A DNA stretch of 21,105 nt from an uncultured Flavobacterium sp. (GCF_946479975.1 NZ_CAMLIX010000062.1:1-21105), one strand, 5' to 3'; positions 6,754 through 15,642 are shown, counted from the stretch's first letter. Numbers and translations: made by a program. Notes: generated by a model not told the origin, from the sequence alone.

Positions 6754-9162
6754 TTACTCAACAGGAATTCTTAAATATTCCCCTTTAAAACTCTGGTTCA
6801 AAGCCGTCATTTCAATCGGAGTATTAGAACCATCTGGAATCACTTCAATCGAAGCTTTTCCGTTTGCCATTTTAATTGATTCGCTTCCTGTTGGAGTTCC
6901 TTGGTTTTTTAATGTTTTCCCGCCTTTCAAACATTGAAAATAAACACTTTCTTCATAATCCAGACAGCGTAAATTATTATTGTCAATAACAATAGCCGTT
7001 ACCAAATAATTACCATTTTTTAGTTTTTTAGATGACAATTGTAAAGACGAAGCCGTATCATTTTTATTAAAACGATAGTTGACTTTCAAAGTATCAGAAA
7101 CTGTTTTTCCTTCTTTTGTTTTCCCGATGGCAATTAAAATATTTTCACCCTTTGTAAAATTGACATCCCAAGTTAAGCCATTTGCAGGATAAAGAGAAAG
7201 ATTTCGCTGTTTTTCTCCAAGCGATTTTCCGTTATGGGATAAAGTTACTTTCTCACAATTACTAAAAACGCTGATTGTTCTTGGCGTATTTTCAGGACCT
7301 TGACGCTCTGTCCACGTATGCGATTCTATATATGCGAAAGGTGCTGTCGCCCAATAACTTTTAAAAACATAATACGCATCTTTCGGAACTCCGTTTCGAT
7401 CCACAAGACCTTTTTGATTCATATATGGAATATCATCTTCCGGGCGTAACGGCGTTGCAAAATCCTTAAATGCCCATTGAACATTTCCCACAAAAGTTGG
7501 ATCATTCTCGGAAATATGCAAATGCCAGTCGAATAAATCCACAATATAATTTTCACTCCAGTCGCCAATTTGAGCAATGTTTGCGACTTTCGTCTGAACA
7601 ATTGCTTCTTCCCAGCCTTCTGCTTTTATGACATTTTCGCCAGTAACCGGATTTTCGCTGTGACGACCCACATGACTGTCTCCGCCATATTCGGCGTGAA
7701 TAAAATGTTTGTATTCCTTTTTGTACACGTCAATTGCTTTTTGATAGCTTTTGTAACTTCCAGAATACCAACCTGACCAAATCGAAGGCGAAAAAACATC
7801 TACAATATGCGAACCTTCATAATATTTTCTAATTGCCGTTTTTCTCGTTGGGTCTAGTTTATGTGCAATATCATTCAATTCACTTAAAAAAACATTTGTC
7901 TTTTCTGCATTATCACCATCTGGAAAATCAGGAAGCCAGTTCATTTCGTTTCCTAACGACCAAATTATAATACTCGGATGATTGTAATTTTGATTGATAA
8001 TTTCGGCTAACATATTTTTGGTATTGGTTTTCCAAACGTCATTTCCAATTCCGCCACGACACCAAGGCAGTTCGTCCCAAACCAATAAACCTAATTCGTC
8101 ACAGGCTTTGTAAACTTCTGGATCTTGCGGATAATGCGCCAAGCGGACAAAATTTGCCCCCATTTCTTTTATCGATTTCATGTCGGCCCAATGTTGTTCG
8201 TTGCTCATGGCAGCGCCAACACCGGCTTGTTCTTCATGACGATGTGTTCCGCGAAGCAATACTCTTTTTCCGTTAAGATAAAACGGACCGTGATCTTTAA
8301 ATTCAAACCATCTAAAGCCTACTTTTTCAGAAACGCTGTCTTTGATTTGATTTTTTTCAGATAGAGAAGCTGTTAGTCGATATAAATTGGGTTTTTCGGT
8401 ATCCCAAAGTTCTGGTTTTTTGATGTTTTCGAAAGTGATGGTAGAAGTTTTATCAGAAACTGAAATTGTTTTACTCGCTACTTTTTTTCCTTTCGGATTT
8501 TTTAAAGTTATCGTTAATACTAAATCTTTAGAATTTTCAGGATTTATAATGGATGAAACAATTTGTACCGAAGCCTTTTTTGCAGAAACTTCAGGAGTTG
8601 TAATCTTGATATTTTCGATATGATTTTTGTATTTCGAAACCAACCAAACATCGCGTGTAATTCCGCCATAAATAAAGAAATCGCTTTTTTGAGACGGAAT
8701 AATTTCGATATCATAACTATTATCCACTCGTACAAAAATGTCGTTATTTCCTTCTTTTATAAATTTTGTTATATCGATAGAAAAACCAATATATCCGCCA
8801 ATATGAGAACCAGCTTCTTTTCCGTTTACATAGACTTTAGTCGTAACATTTGAGCCTTCAAAATATAAAGAATAAAGACGATTTGGATCAATTTGAGTAA
8901 TATTTAATTTCTTTTGATACCAGCTTGCGTCACGTCTGTAACCTGGATTTAAGTCGGTTGCATCTTCTGCATTCCACGTATGTGGTAAATTTAGTAAAAC
9001 CCAGTTCGAGGCTTTTTGTGCTTCGCTGAGGTTTGGAGTATGATTTTCTAAATAAAGCCAATTGTCGTTAATGTTCATTTTTGTCTGAGCAAAACCGCTC
9101 AGACAAATTTGAAACAAAACAAAAAGCGCAAAAAATGAAATTTTAGTATTATGTTTTTTCAT
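6754..9162 (-). CDS. GH2 glycoside hydrolase with C-terminal beta domains (DUF4982-like), secreted
   Basis: Retaining exo-beta-glycosidase (802 aa). Signal peptide 1-26 (SFFALFVLFQICLSGFAQ). GH2 sugar-binding domain about 30-175, with NPGYRRDASWYQKKL, VYVNGKEAGSHIGGY and IYGGITRDVWLV. An immunoglobulin-like domain spans about 180-285, followed by the TIM barrel. The acid/base is E406 in WSLGNEMNW and the nucleophile is E491 in HAEYGGDSH. NQK at 582-584 occupies the NxK position noted in glucuronidases, but NxK also occurs in related non-glucuronidase GH2 enzymes. Residues about 610-695 (SVFSNCEKVTLSHNGKSLGE) look like a DUF4982-type beta domain, and a further beta domain follows to 802. Specificity could be beta-galactosidase, glucuronidase or another activity; sequence alone does not decide. 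It follows the GH88 gene after 71 bases and is probably cotranscribed with it. Confidence 0.9.
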   Translation of the reverse strand: MKKHNTKISFFALFVLFQICLSGFAQTKMNINDNWLYLENHTPNLSEAQKASNWVLLNLPHTWNAEDATDLNPGYRRDASWYQKKLNITQIDPNRLYSLYFEGSNVTTKVYVNGKEAGSHIGGYIGFSIDITKFIKEGNNDIFVRVDNSYDIEIIPSQKSDFFIYGGITRDVWLVSKYKNHIENIKITTPEVSAKKASVQIVSSIINPENSKDLVLTITLKNPKGKKVASKTISVSDKTSTITFENIKKPELWDTEKPNLYRLTASLSEKNQIKDSVSEKVGFRWFEFKDHGPFYLNGKRVLLRGTHRHEEQAGVGAAMSNEQHWADMKSIKEMGANFVRLAHYPQDPEVYKACDELGLLVWDELPWCRGGIGNDVWKTNTKNMLAEIINQNYNHPSIIIWSLGNEMNWLPDFPDGDNAEKTNVFLSELNDIAHKLDPTRKTAIRKYYEGSHIVDVFSPSIWSGWYSGSYKSYQKAIDVYKKEYKHFIHAEYGGDSHVGRHSENPVTGENVIKAEGWEEAIVQTKVANIAQIGDWSENYIVDLFDWHLHISENDPTFVGNVQWAFKDFATPLRPEDDIPYMNQKGLVDRNGVPKDAYYVFKSYWATAPFAYIESHTWTERQGPENTPRTISVFSNCEKVTLSHNGKSLGEKQRNLSLYPANGLTWDVNFTKGENILIAIGKTKEGKTVSDTLKVNYRFNKNDTASSLQLSSKKLKNGNYLVTAIVIDNNNLRCLDYEESVYFQCLKGGKTLKNQGTPTGSESIKMANGKASIEVIPDGSNTPIEMTALNQSFKGEYLRIPVE

Positions 9163-9182
9163 AGATTATTTTTTTTTAGTAA

Positions 9183-9260
9183 CAAAGGTTCAAACTTTCA
9201 GAGGCGCAAAGGCTGAAAACCTTTGTCTCTTTGTCACTTTGCAACTTTGTCCCTTTGTCT
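9183..9260. repeat. Hairpin plus tandem CTTTGTCN octamers across the GH88 stop codon
   Basis: Five 8-base units follow in register: CTTTGTCT, CTTTGTCA, CTTTGCAA, CTTTGTCC and CTTTGTCT (9221-9260). On the side away from the gene is an imperfect hairpin: CAAAGGT (9183-9189) pairs with ACCTTTG (9219-9225), and TTTCAG pairs with CTGAAA inside. The GH88 stop codon (9234-9236) lies within the second unit. The array belongs to the ACAAAG/GCAAAG family of intergenic repeats seen elsewhere in the window. Confidence 0.85.
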
Positions 9261-10424
9261 AAGAATTGCTTCCAAAAAATAATAGTCAGCGTAGATTATT
9301 GGTTCGTCAATTTCGTCGTGTTTTGGCCAGTTTCCTGTGCTGTGATCAAATAGAAAAGGCGCGTTAATTTTGGTGTCTAAAATATATTGATCTGTCTGTA
9401 CCGAAGCCATTAGTTTATCGGCGAAAGCCAAATAACTTTTATTTTTGGTATAAGTATACAATTCGTATAATCCTGATGCCATGACCATTGCGGCAGAAAC
9501 ATCTCTTGGCGAATTCGGAATACTCGGATCTTTCAAATCCCAATACGGAATTCCGTCTTCTGGCAGATTTTTATTCGTCATAAAATAGTGTGCTGTTCCT
9601 TCGGCTTGATTTAAATAAACGGGATCTTTTGTGTATCGATAAGACATTGTAAATCCGTAAACTGCCCAAGCCTGACCGCGCGCCCAAACCGAATCATCAT
9701 TGTAACCCTGAAGTGTTGTTTTCTTTCTAACTTCGCCCGTTTTTGGATTATAATCGATAACATGGTAACAGCTGTTATCTTCTCTAAACTGATTTTTTAA
9801 AGTCGTGTTAGCATGTTGGATCGCAACATTACGGTATTTTGGATTTCCAGATAGTTTAGAAGCTTCAAAAAGCAATTCTAAATTCATCATATTATCAATG
9901 ATCACGGGATAATCCCAGATTTCTTTGTTGAAATCCCAAGAACGGATTGAACCCACTTTTGGATTAAATCTTGTGCATAAAGTTTCTGCGCCTTTAACAA
10001 TTACGGCTTCGTATGATTTCTTATTTTCCACTTTTAGCGCTTCTCCAAAACTGCAAAATACTTTAAAACCTACGTCGTGAGAATTATTGTTGACACTTTC
10101 CTTTTTGCTGAAAGGCGTCCATTTTTGAGCTTGTTCTTTGTATTTTGAATCGCCTGTAATTCGGTACAACTGCCAAAGATTTCCAGCGAAAAAACCGCTT
10201 GTCCAGTCTCTTGACGGTACTTTTCGAATTTCCAGAGTTTTTGTATTCATACTTCTTGGCATTGACATAGAATCGACTGGATAATCGAGTAACATTCTGT
10301 AACGTATTTCCAGTTTTTCAGTCGCTGCTGAAGTAGTTTTTGATTTAGGATTAATTCCAGGCTTGCATGCCGTTACCAGCGATGCAAAGCCCAGAATTAA
10401 AGGAATGAAACTGACATTCTTCAT
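9234..10424 (-). CDS. GH88 unsaturated glucuronyl hydrolase, lipoprotein
   Basis: Hydrolyses the unsaturated uronate (delta-4,5) at the non-reducing end of oligosaccharides made by polysaccharide lyases. It works by hydration of the double bond rather than ordinary glycosidase chemistry. 396 aa; the lipobox LVTAC puts the lipidated cysteine at C20, so it is membrane-anchored. The body is one alpha/alpha six-barrel domain with DWTSGFFAGNLWQLY, SHDVGF (D117), IIDNMMNLELLF (D177), WARGQAWAVYGF and SPRDVSAA. D117 and D177 match the two catalytic aspartates of Bacillus unsaturated glucuronyl hydrolase by motif and spacing, which favours GH88 over GH105. The last eight residues (RQRDKVAK) are encoded by the octamer repeat array, replacing the expected short family C-terminus. 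The gene is separated from SusD by 485 bases of repeats, so it may have its own expression level. Confidence 0.93.
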   Translation of the reverse strand: MKNVSFIPLILGFASLVTACKPGINPKSKTTSAATEKLEIRYRMLLDYPVDSMSMPRSMNTKTLEIRKVPSRDWTSGFFAGNLWQLYRITGDSKYKEQAQKWTPFSKKESVNNNSHDVGFKVFCSFGEALKVENKKSYEAVIVKGAETLCTRFNPKVGSIRSWDFNKEIWDYPVIIDNMMNLELLFEASKLSGNPKYRNVAIQHANTTLKNQFREDNSCYHVIDYNPKTGEVRKKTTLQGYNDDSVWARGQAWAVYGFTMSYRYTKDPVYLNQAEGTAHYFMTNKNLPEDGIPYWDLKDPSIPNSPRDVSAAMVMASGLYELYTYTKNKSYLAFADKLMASVQTDQYILDTKINAPFLFDHSTGNWPKHDEIDEPIIYADYYFLEAILRQRDKVAK

Positions 10425-10454
10425 ATTAAAATAATATATATTGTGATTTTTTGG

Positions 10455-10904
10455 GACGCGGATTGTACGGATTCGCTGTCGCGAAGACGAGGATTTTGGC
10501 TGATTTTTTTATCTGGTTTCACGCAGATTTTTTATTTCACGCAGATTTATACAGATTAATTTTGAAATGCGTTTAAAAAATGTTCTCTCGCAGATTTTGC
10601 AGATTTTAGAGATTTTTTTATTTCACGCAGATTTTTCAGATTAAAGCAGATTTAAACAGATTAATTTTGAAATGCGTTTAAAAATTATCCTCTCGTAGAT
10701 TTGGCAGATTTTGGAGATTTTTTTTATTTCATCTGACAATTATTAAATCTGCTCAATCTGCCAAATCTGCGGGAGAAATAAATCTGCGGGAAAACTAAAT
10801 CTGTATTATCTGCTATAATCATTTTAAATCTGCGTGAAACCAAGTAAAATAAAATCCGTTTAAATCAGCGTCTTTGCGATAGCAAACCCGTTTCATCCAC
10901 GTTC
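10455..10904. repeat. Large palindromic repeat region between SusD and GH88 genes (element D)
   Basis: This is the content of the 485-base gene-free stretch 10425-10909. Outer arms at about 10455-10489 and 10869-10904 (GACGCGGATT...GCGAAGACG against CGTCTTTGCGATAGC...) are imperfect inverted copies. Inside them is a perfect 16-base inverted pair, GGTTTCACGCAGATTT at 10515-10530 and its complement at 10826-10841. The right half is rich in AATCTGC words and the left half in GCAGATT words, so the whole can fold back on itself. The right arm ends 5 bases before the SusD stop codon. No coding potential or clear promoter was seen; 10425-10454 is plain AT-rich leader of the GH88 gene. Confidence 0.85.
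10531..10722. repeat. Two diverged tandem copies of a ~86-106-base GCAGATT-rich unit
   Basis: Copy 1 runs 10531-10616 and copy 2 runs 10617-10722. Both begin TTTATTTCACGCAGATTT, share CAGATTAATTTTGAAATGCG (10552 and 10657), and end with a CTCGNAGATTT-GCAGATTTT-GAGATTT series. Copy 2 carries about 20 extra bases (a further CAGATTAAAG-type unit). A third start (TTTATTTCA) appears at 10723 and then diverges. The copies are too unequal and too few to be a CRISPR array. Confidence 0.8.
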
Positions 10905-10909
10905 AATAA

Positions 10910-12430
10910 TTAATAACCAGGATTATTCGGTTTTAAATTCGGATTAATGGCTAATTCTGTTCCCGGTAGCGGCCATAAATAATCTCTATTTGAATCGAAA
11001 TTAGCGTGTGGCTCTAAACCTGCGGGACCAAATACTTCTGGACCAATTTTAAGCCTTTTGATATCGTACCATCTTACGTATTCAAAAGCCAATTCTAATC
11101 GTCTTTCTTCAATAACCATTTTTCTAAAATCGGATTGAGAAAGACCCGGAGTTACGTTTGCGGGAAAAGAAACCAGTTTTCCTGCTTTATTTCTTGCTCT
11201 TGCTCGAACACGATTTACGTAACCGTTTGCTTCTGTAGTACCCGGAGTGATTTCGTTTAAGGCTTCGGCGGCAGTTAGTAAAACTTCTGCAAAACGCATC
11301 GTGATATAATTGTGCTGCGAAGTTCTTCCATTAGCTCCAGCTTTACCCGGAAAACGGAAATATTTTGCAATATGCGGACGTGGTGCTTTTTCGTTATCGC
11401 TTGAAGGAAAAACTTGTAAAGAACCGCCCGGCCCAGTTTTCTTTCTGATAATCGTATCAAAGCTCACGGCTCTTCTATAATCTCTCTGATCCCAAGTGTT
11501 GAAAACTTTTAAAGAAGGAACCGCAACCGAAAAACCTTGTCCGTAACTATAACTGTCATCTTTTAAAGAGCCTGTAAAAAACGCGGTATAATCCTGACCG
11601 TAATTTCCTGAGGTTAAATTATTAAAATCGATAGTGAATAAAGGTTCTTTTAATGAGGCTGTTTTTGTGGCATTGAATAAATCCTGAAAATCAGCATCCA
11701 AACCTAATCCAAATTTAGCTTCGTTGGTGATCACATATTTTGCTTCGTCATACGCTTTTTGAAAATTTCCCAAAGTCAGATAAACAGAAGCCAAATAGCC
11801 TGCTGCTGTACCTTTTCCCGGAACTGCTTTTACCTTTGGCTTGTCTTCCAGCCATTGTTTGGCAAATTCTAAATCGGCTATAATTTTTGGATAAACATCG
11901 GCTTCTTTAGTTTTACTCATGGAATTAATTTGAGAAACATCATTTACAACAAAATCAATATACGGAATATCTCCAAAAAGACGAACCAAATGATAATAGG
12001 CAAAAGCTCTAGCAAAATACGCCTGCGCCACAATTGCATTTACTTTTGCGGGATCGCCGGGAGTTTTTTTAGCACCTTCAATGGCCTGATTTGCAGCTGT
12101 AATAATAACATACGACTGAGGCCAGAAGTTGGCCACAAGTGCGTTTGTATCATTCATACTCATATCATTTACATCTATACGCGCCGCCTGTGTGGTTCTA
12201 TCTCCAATATCAGACATGTCATCGCGTAACATTAAGGCAATCGTAAATTCTCTTCCCCAATAATTATTGTGGCCAATATTGGCAAAAGCTCCGTTTACAG
12301 CTGCTTGTAAATCGTCTGTATTGTTAAAAAAGTTTTCTGGACGAATAATTCCTGTTGGTTTTTCTTCCAGATCAGAACAGCCAAAAAAGGTGAGTGTTCC
12401 AAAAAATAGAAAAGCTATATATTTTTTCAT
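10910..12430 (-). CDS. SusD/RagB-like outer-membrane glycan-binding lipoprotein
   Basis: Surface lipoprotein (506 aa) that captures oligosaccharides and acts as the lid on its SusC partner. The signal peptide ends in the lipobox TFFGC, with lipidated C18 followed by SDLEEKPTG. The N-terminal SusD-like domain with tetratricopeptide-like helices begins PENFFNNTDDLQAAVNGAFANI and includes AYFARAFAYYHLVRLFGDIPY. The RagB/SusD domain is at the C-terminus, with ITMRFAEVLLTAAEALNEI, RRLELAFEYVRWYDIKRL and a terminal YLWPLPGTELAINPNL. Length is usual for the family. The gene begins 18 bases after the SusC stop, so they form one transcription unit. Together with SusC it defines the glycan-import part of the locus. 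Confidence 0.97.
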   Translation of the reverse strand: MKKYIAFLFFGTLTFFGCSDLEEKPTGIIRPENFFNNTDDLQAAVNGAFANIGHNNYWGREFTIALMLRDDMSDIGDRTTQAARIDVNDMSMNDTNALVANFWPQSYVIITAANQAIEGAKKTPGDPAKVNAIVAQAYFARAFAYYHLVRLFGDIPYIDFVVNDVSQINSMSKTKEADVYPKIIADLEFAKQWLEDKPKVKAVPGKGTAAGYLASVYLTLGNFQKAYDEAKYVITNEAKFGLGLDADFQDLFNATKTASLKEPLFTIDFNNLTSGNYGQDYTAFFTGSLKDDSYSYGQGFSVAVPSLKVFNTWDQRDYRRAVSFDTIIRKKTGPGGSLQVFPSSDNEKAPRPHIAKYFRFPGKAGANGRTSQHNYITMRFAEVLLTAAEALNEITPGTTEANGYVNRVRARARNKAGKLVSFPANVTPGLSQSDFRKMVIEERRLELAFEYVRWYDIKRLKIGPEVFGPAGLEPHANFDSNRDYLWPLPGTELAINPNLKPNNPGY

Positions 12431-12448
12431 GATGATATTTTTGTTAGA

Positions 12449-15400
12449 CTAAAATTTTACATTAAGACCCAGCGTAAACGTTCTTACGTTTGGATAACCT
12501 CCATAATCTAATCCTAAATTGGTGTTGCTTCTGGAGTTGGTATCATTTAAGTAGCTCGTTTCAGGATCTGTTCCAGGGTAATCTGTAATGGTCCAAAGGT
12601 TTTGTGCACTAATGTAAAAACGAACTTTGTTTAATCCCATTTTAGAAATAATGCTTTCGCTTAAACTATACCCTAAAGAAATGTTTTTCAAACGAATGTA
12701 ACTTCCGTCGTAAACAAATCTTGACGTAATCCTTTTAGTTCTCGCAGCATTAATTGGCACATTGGTATCTGTATTGGTTGGAGTCCAAGAATCTAAAACT
12801 TCTGTTGTTGCGTTGTTGTTTCCTGACGCTAATTCCATCAAAGTATAGTTTAAGATTTGCCCTCCTTGTGAACCTTGAAAAAAGATATTTAAGTCTAAAT
12901 TTTTATAACTGAAATCATTATTTAATCCGAAGATGAAATCAGGATTTGGATTTCCAATAATCGTTTTGTCCTGAGAATCTAATTTTCCGTCTCCATTAAC
13001 ATCTTTAAACTTTTCTCCACCTGCAATAGTTTCAAAATTTCCAGGTAAAACGGGTTCGCCCTGCTGGATTACACCATCATAGACAAATCCGAAGAAAGAA
13101 CCAACTGGCTGTCCAACGCATAAAATCTGAGATTCTGTTGCTAGGAAATGACCAGGAGCAGAGTTAATCAATAAGTCTTTGTTGTCTGCTAATTTTAATA
13201 CTTTGTTTTTGTTCGAAGAAATATTGAAACTTGTTGACCAAGTAAAATCGGCACCAATAAAATTTTTGGTATTAATACCCAATTCCCATCCTTTATTTTC
13301 CAATTCTCCAACATTTTGAAGCTGAGAAGCAATTCCAGAAATTCCTGGAAGCGGTCTGTTAAAAAGCAAATCTTTGGTAATGGTTTTATAATAATCTGCC
13401 GTAATGCTGATTCGGTTATCAAATAATCCTAAATCAATACCATAATCCTGCTGATAAGAAGTTTCCCATTTTAAGTTCGGATTGTCTAATGAAGTCATTT
13501 GAACTGCATTTACAATAACGTCACCGCTTACATAATAAATTTCAGAAAAACGTGATAGGGTAGAATAGGCACCAATTGAAGGATTTCCTGTTGCACCATA
13601 ACTAGCTCTTAGTTTTAAGTTTGAAATGGTTTTGTTGTCTTTTAAAAAAGCTTCTTTGCTAACGTTCCATCCAATTGCTCCAGAAGGAAAAGTTCCATAT
13701 TTGTAGTTTTTACTAAAGCTTGAAGAACCATCGCGTCTTGCTGTGAAGGTCAGTAAATAACGATCGTCGTAATCAAAATTCAATCTTCCGAAAGCTGAAA
13801 TCAATTCTGTTTCAGATAAACCTGAATCTGGTTTTAAAAAGACCGTTCCTGCACCCAAATTTCTATATGAATTGGTATTCGTTAAAAATCCTCTTGAAGC
13901 GGCATACGAATTTTCGTTTTTGTTTTTTTGATAAGAGTAACCGCCCAAAACAGTTAAAACCCCTCGATCGATAATTTCACGTTTAAAAGTCAGGTAATTT
14001 TCTGTTAAGAAAGAAGAAAATCTGGTATTGTTTACAGAAGCTTCTCCTTTGATATTTTTACCCGCAATTAAAGTCGACGGAATAAATCGTCCTGTTTGGG
14101 AATTATTATCGGTTAAACCTAAAGTCGTTTTAAAATCCAAATCTTTGGTGATTTGATATTGCGCAAAGAAATTGTTTCTGTTTACGATATTAACGGTTTC
14201 CAGAATATTTTCCATCGCTGTTGCGTACGGGTTATCAATATCGTCTCCAATTGGCGCTGTAGTCGTATAAGATCCGTCTGCGTTGTAAATTCCTTTATCA
14301 GGCATAAAGCGATACGCAGAAGCAATTACACCTGCAGCTCCCGTTCCTCCAGCTCCTGTCTGGCTGATAATTCCTTCTTTGTTTTGTTTGCTTGTAAAAG
14401 TGTTTAAACCTACTTTAAATTTAGGCGACAAATCGGCTTCAAGATTCGCTACAATTGTGTATTTATCAATTCCTGAATTAATTACAACTCCATCTTGGTT
14501 AAAATAAGTTCCAGAAACATAATATCTCACGTTTTCAGAACCGCCCGAAAATGACAATTGTGTATTAGAAATCATTCCGTCACGGTAAATAATATCCTGC
14601 CAGTCAGAGTTTGCTGGACCTTGTGTATGCGTAGTAAAACTTTTGCGATAAGCCGCAAACTGATCGGCATTTAATAAATGCAATTTGTTGTTTACAGATT
14701 GTATCGAAGTAGAATTACTAAACTCAATAACTGGTTTTCCTGGTTTTCCTTTTTTAGTAGTCACCATAATGACTCCGTTTGAACCTCTTGAACCATAAAT
14801 TGCCGTTGCCGAAGCATCTTTTAAAACCTCTATAGACGCAATATCTTGAGGCGCAGGCATGGCAACGCCCGCAAAACCATCCACAACTACAAGCGCATCA
14901 CCGCTGGCATTGATGGATGTTCCTCCACGGACTCTAATTTTTACTGGAGCACCTGGTTCACCACCATTATTGGTTTGTACCGAAACTCCCGCCGCACGTC
15001 CTTGTAGTGCTTGTTCTGCATTTAAAACAGGAAATGCCGTTAACTCTTTTGCACTTACAGACGATACAGATCCTGTAATGTCACTTTTTTTACGAGTTCC
15101 ATAACCCACTACAATAACTTCGTCGAGGGCTTTTGTATCTGGTTTTAAACTTACATTGATTACGTTTTTAGTGCCAACTGGAATTTCAACAGTTTGAAAT
15201 CCGACAAAATTGAAAACTAAAACAGCATTTTTTTCTGAAACTATAACACTATAATTTCCATCCATATCTGCAGAAGCTCCTACAGAAGAATTTTTAATAT
15301 ACACATTTGCACCAGGCAGTCCGAGTAAATCTTCGCTGGAAGTCACCCTTCCGGTAACTTTTCGATCCTGTGCGTGCATCACAATATTTACCAGTAAAAA

Positions 15401-15451
15401 AGATACCAGTAAACACCATTTAAACGGTTTGATTTTGTGGTCTGTAAACAT
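12449..15451 (-). CDS. SusC/RagA-like TonB-dependent outer-membrane transporter
   Basis: Outer-membrane importer (1000 aa) that takes up oligosaccharides handed over by SusD, powered by TonB. Signal peptide 1-28 (WCLLVSFLLVNIVMHAQ). A carboxypeptidase-regulatory-like beta domain spans about 30-105 (KVTGRVTSSEDLLGLPGANV). LDEVIVVGYG at 109-118 is the SusC signature at the TonB-box region. The plug domain (about 118-232) contains RAAGVSVQ, RVRGGTSIN and IYGSRGSNGVIMVTTKKG. A 22-strand barrel fills the rest and ends in the usual terminal aromatic (GLNVKF). The ATG at 15451 gives a proper signal peptide; an ATG 4 bases upstream is in another frame and soon stops. Two TAnnTTTG boxes lie in the 5' gap, and the HTCS gene just upstream is the likely activator. 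Confidence 0.97.
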   Translation of the reverse strand: MFTDHKIKPFKWCLLVSFLLVNIVMHAQDRKVTGRVTSSEDLLGLPGANVYIKNSSVGASADMDGNYSVIVSEKNAVLVFNFVGFQTVEIPVGTKNVINVSLKPDTKALDEVIVVGYGTRKKSDITGSVSSVSAKELTAFPVLNAEQALQGRAAGVSVQTNNGGEPGAPVKIRVRGGTSINASGDALVVVDGFAGVAMPAPQDIASIEVLKDASATAIYGSRGSNGVIMVTTKKGKPGKPVIEFSNSTSIQSVNNKLHLLNADQFAAYRKSFTTHTQGPANSDWQDIIYRDGMISNTQLSFSGGSENVRYYVSGTYFNQDGVVINSGIDKYTIVANLEADLSPKFKVGLNTFTSKQNKEGIISQTGAGGTGAAGVIASAYRFMPDKGIYNADGSYTTTAPIGDDIDNPYATAMENILETVNIVNRNNFFAQYQITKDLDFKTTLGLTDNNSQTGRFIPSTLIAGKNIKGEASVNNTRFSSFLTENYLTFKREIIDRGVLTVLGGYSYQKNKNENSYAASRGFLTNTNSYRNLGAGTVFLKPDSGLSETELISAFGRLNFDYDDRYLLTFTARRDGSSSFSKNYKYGTFPSGAIGWNVSKEAFLKDNKTISNLKLRASYGATGNPSIGAYSTLSRFSEIYYVSGDVIVNAVQMTSLDNPNLKWETSYQQDYGIDLGLFDNRISITADYYKTITKDLLFNRPLPGISGIASQLQNVGELENKGWELGINTKNFIGADFTWSTSFNISSNKNKVLKLADNKDLLINSAPGHFLATESQILCVGQPVGSFFGFVYDGVIQQGEPVLPGNFETIAGGEKFKDVNGDGKLDSQDKTIIGNPNPDFIFGLNNDFSYKNLDLNIFFQGSQGGQILNYTLMELASGNNNATTEVLDSWTPTNTDTNVPINAARTKRITSRFVYDGSYIRLKNISLGYSLSESIISKMGLNKVRFYISAQNLWTITDYPGTDPETSYLNDTNSRSNTNLGLDYGGYPNVRTFTLGLNVKF

Positions 15452-15523
15452 TCATTTTTTGGTTTTAAGGTTAATGTTAGATAAAGTAGAAAAGCAATAA
15501 ACTCATCCCGATTATGAGAATGA

Positions 15524-15531
15524 CAAATATA
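15524..15531 (-). promoter_or_regulatory. Candidate -7 box (TATATTTG) for susC-like gene
   Basis: Exact match to the Bacteroidota -7 consensus TAnnTTTG on the minus strand, 73 bases before the SusC-like start. No convincing TTG is found 17-23 bases upstream. That would fit a promoter needing the HTCS activator, but also a chance match in AT-rich DNA. Confidence 0.4.
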
Positions 15532-15573
15532 ATTTGCAATAAAAGGAAGCTTGTTTTTTTGATTTTCATTCTG

Positions 15574-15581
15574 CAAATGTA
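15574..15581 (-). promoter_or_regulatory. Second candidate -7 box (TACATTTG) for susC-like gene
   Basis: A second exact TAnnTTTG match, about 120 bases before the SusC-like start. A TTTTTTG lies 24 bases upstream (the TTG at 15606-15608 on the complementary strand), slightly longer than the usual 17-23 base spacing. That -33 candidate overlaps the edge of the HTCS terminator. Confidence 0.35.
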
Positions 15582-15606
15582 GCAGACGAAAACGATATAG
15601 AAATAC

Positions 15607-15642
15607 AAAAAAGGGTATCTAAAAATACAGATACCCTTTTTT
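15607..15642 (-). terminator. Strong intrinsic terminator after the HTCS gene
   Basis: A perfect 14-bp stem (AAAAAAGGGTATCT against AGATACCCTTTTTT) with an 8-base loop, 23 bases beyond the HTCS stop. The A and T runs on the two sides make it work in either direction. It separates the regulator transcript from the SusC-SusD operon. Confidence 0.88.

Noticed and set aside
9221..9260. Transcription-factor operator made of tandem octamers
   Set aside because: It lies at a gene's 3' end and matches the dispersed CAAAG repeat family in this window, so a repeat origin is simpler.
9234..10424. GH105 unsaturated rhamnogalacturonyl hydrolase
   Set aside because: Same fold, but the SHDVGF and IIDNMMN motifs and their spacing match GH88 better.
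10500..10850. CRISPR array
   Set aside because: The GCAGATT and AATCTGC words are short, irregularly spaced and in both orientations. There are no unique spacers of constant length and no cas genes.
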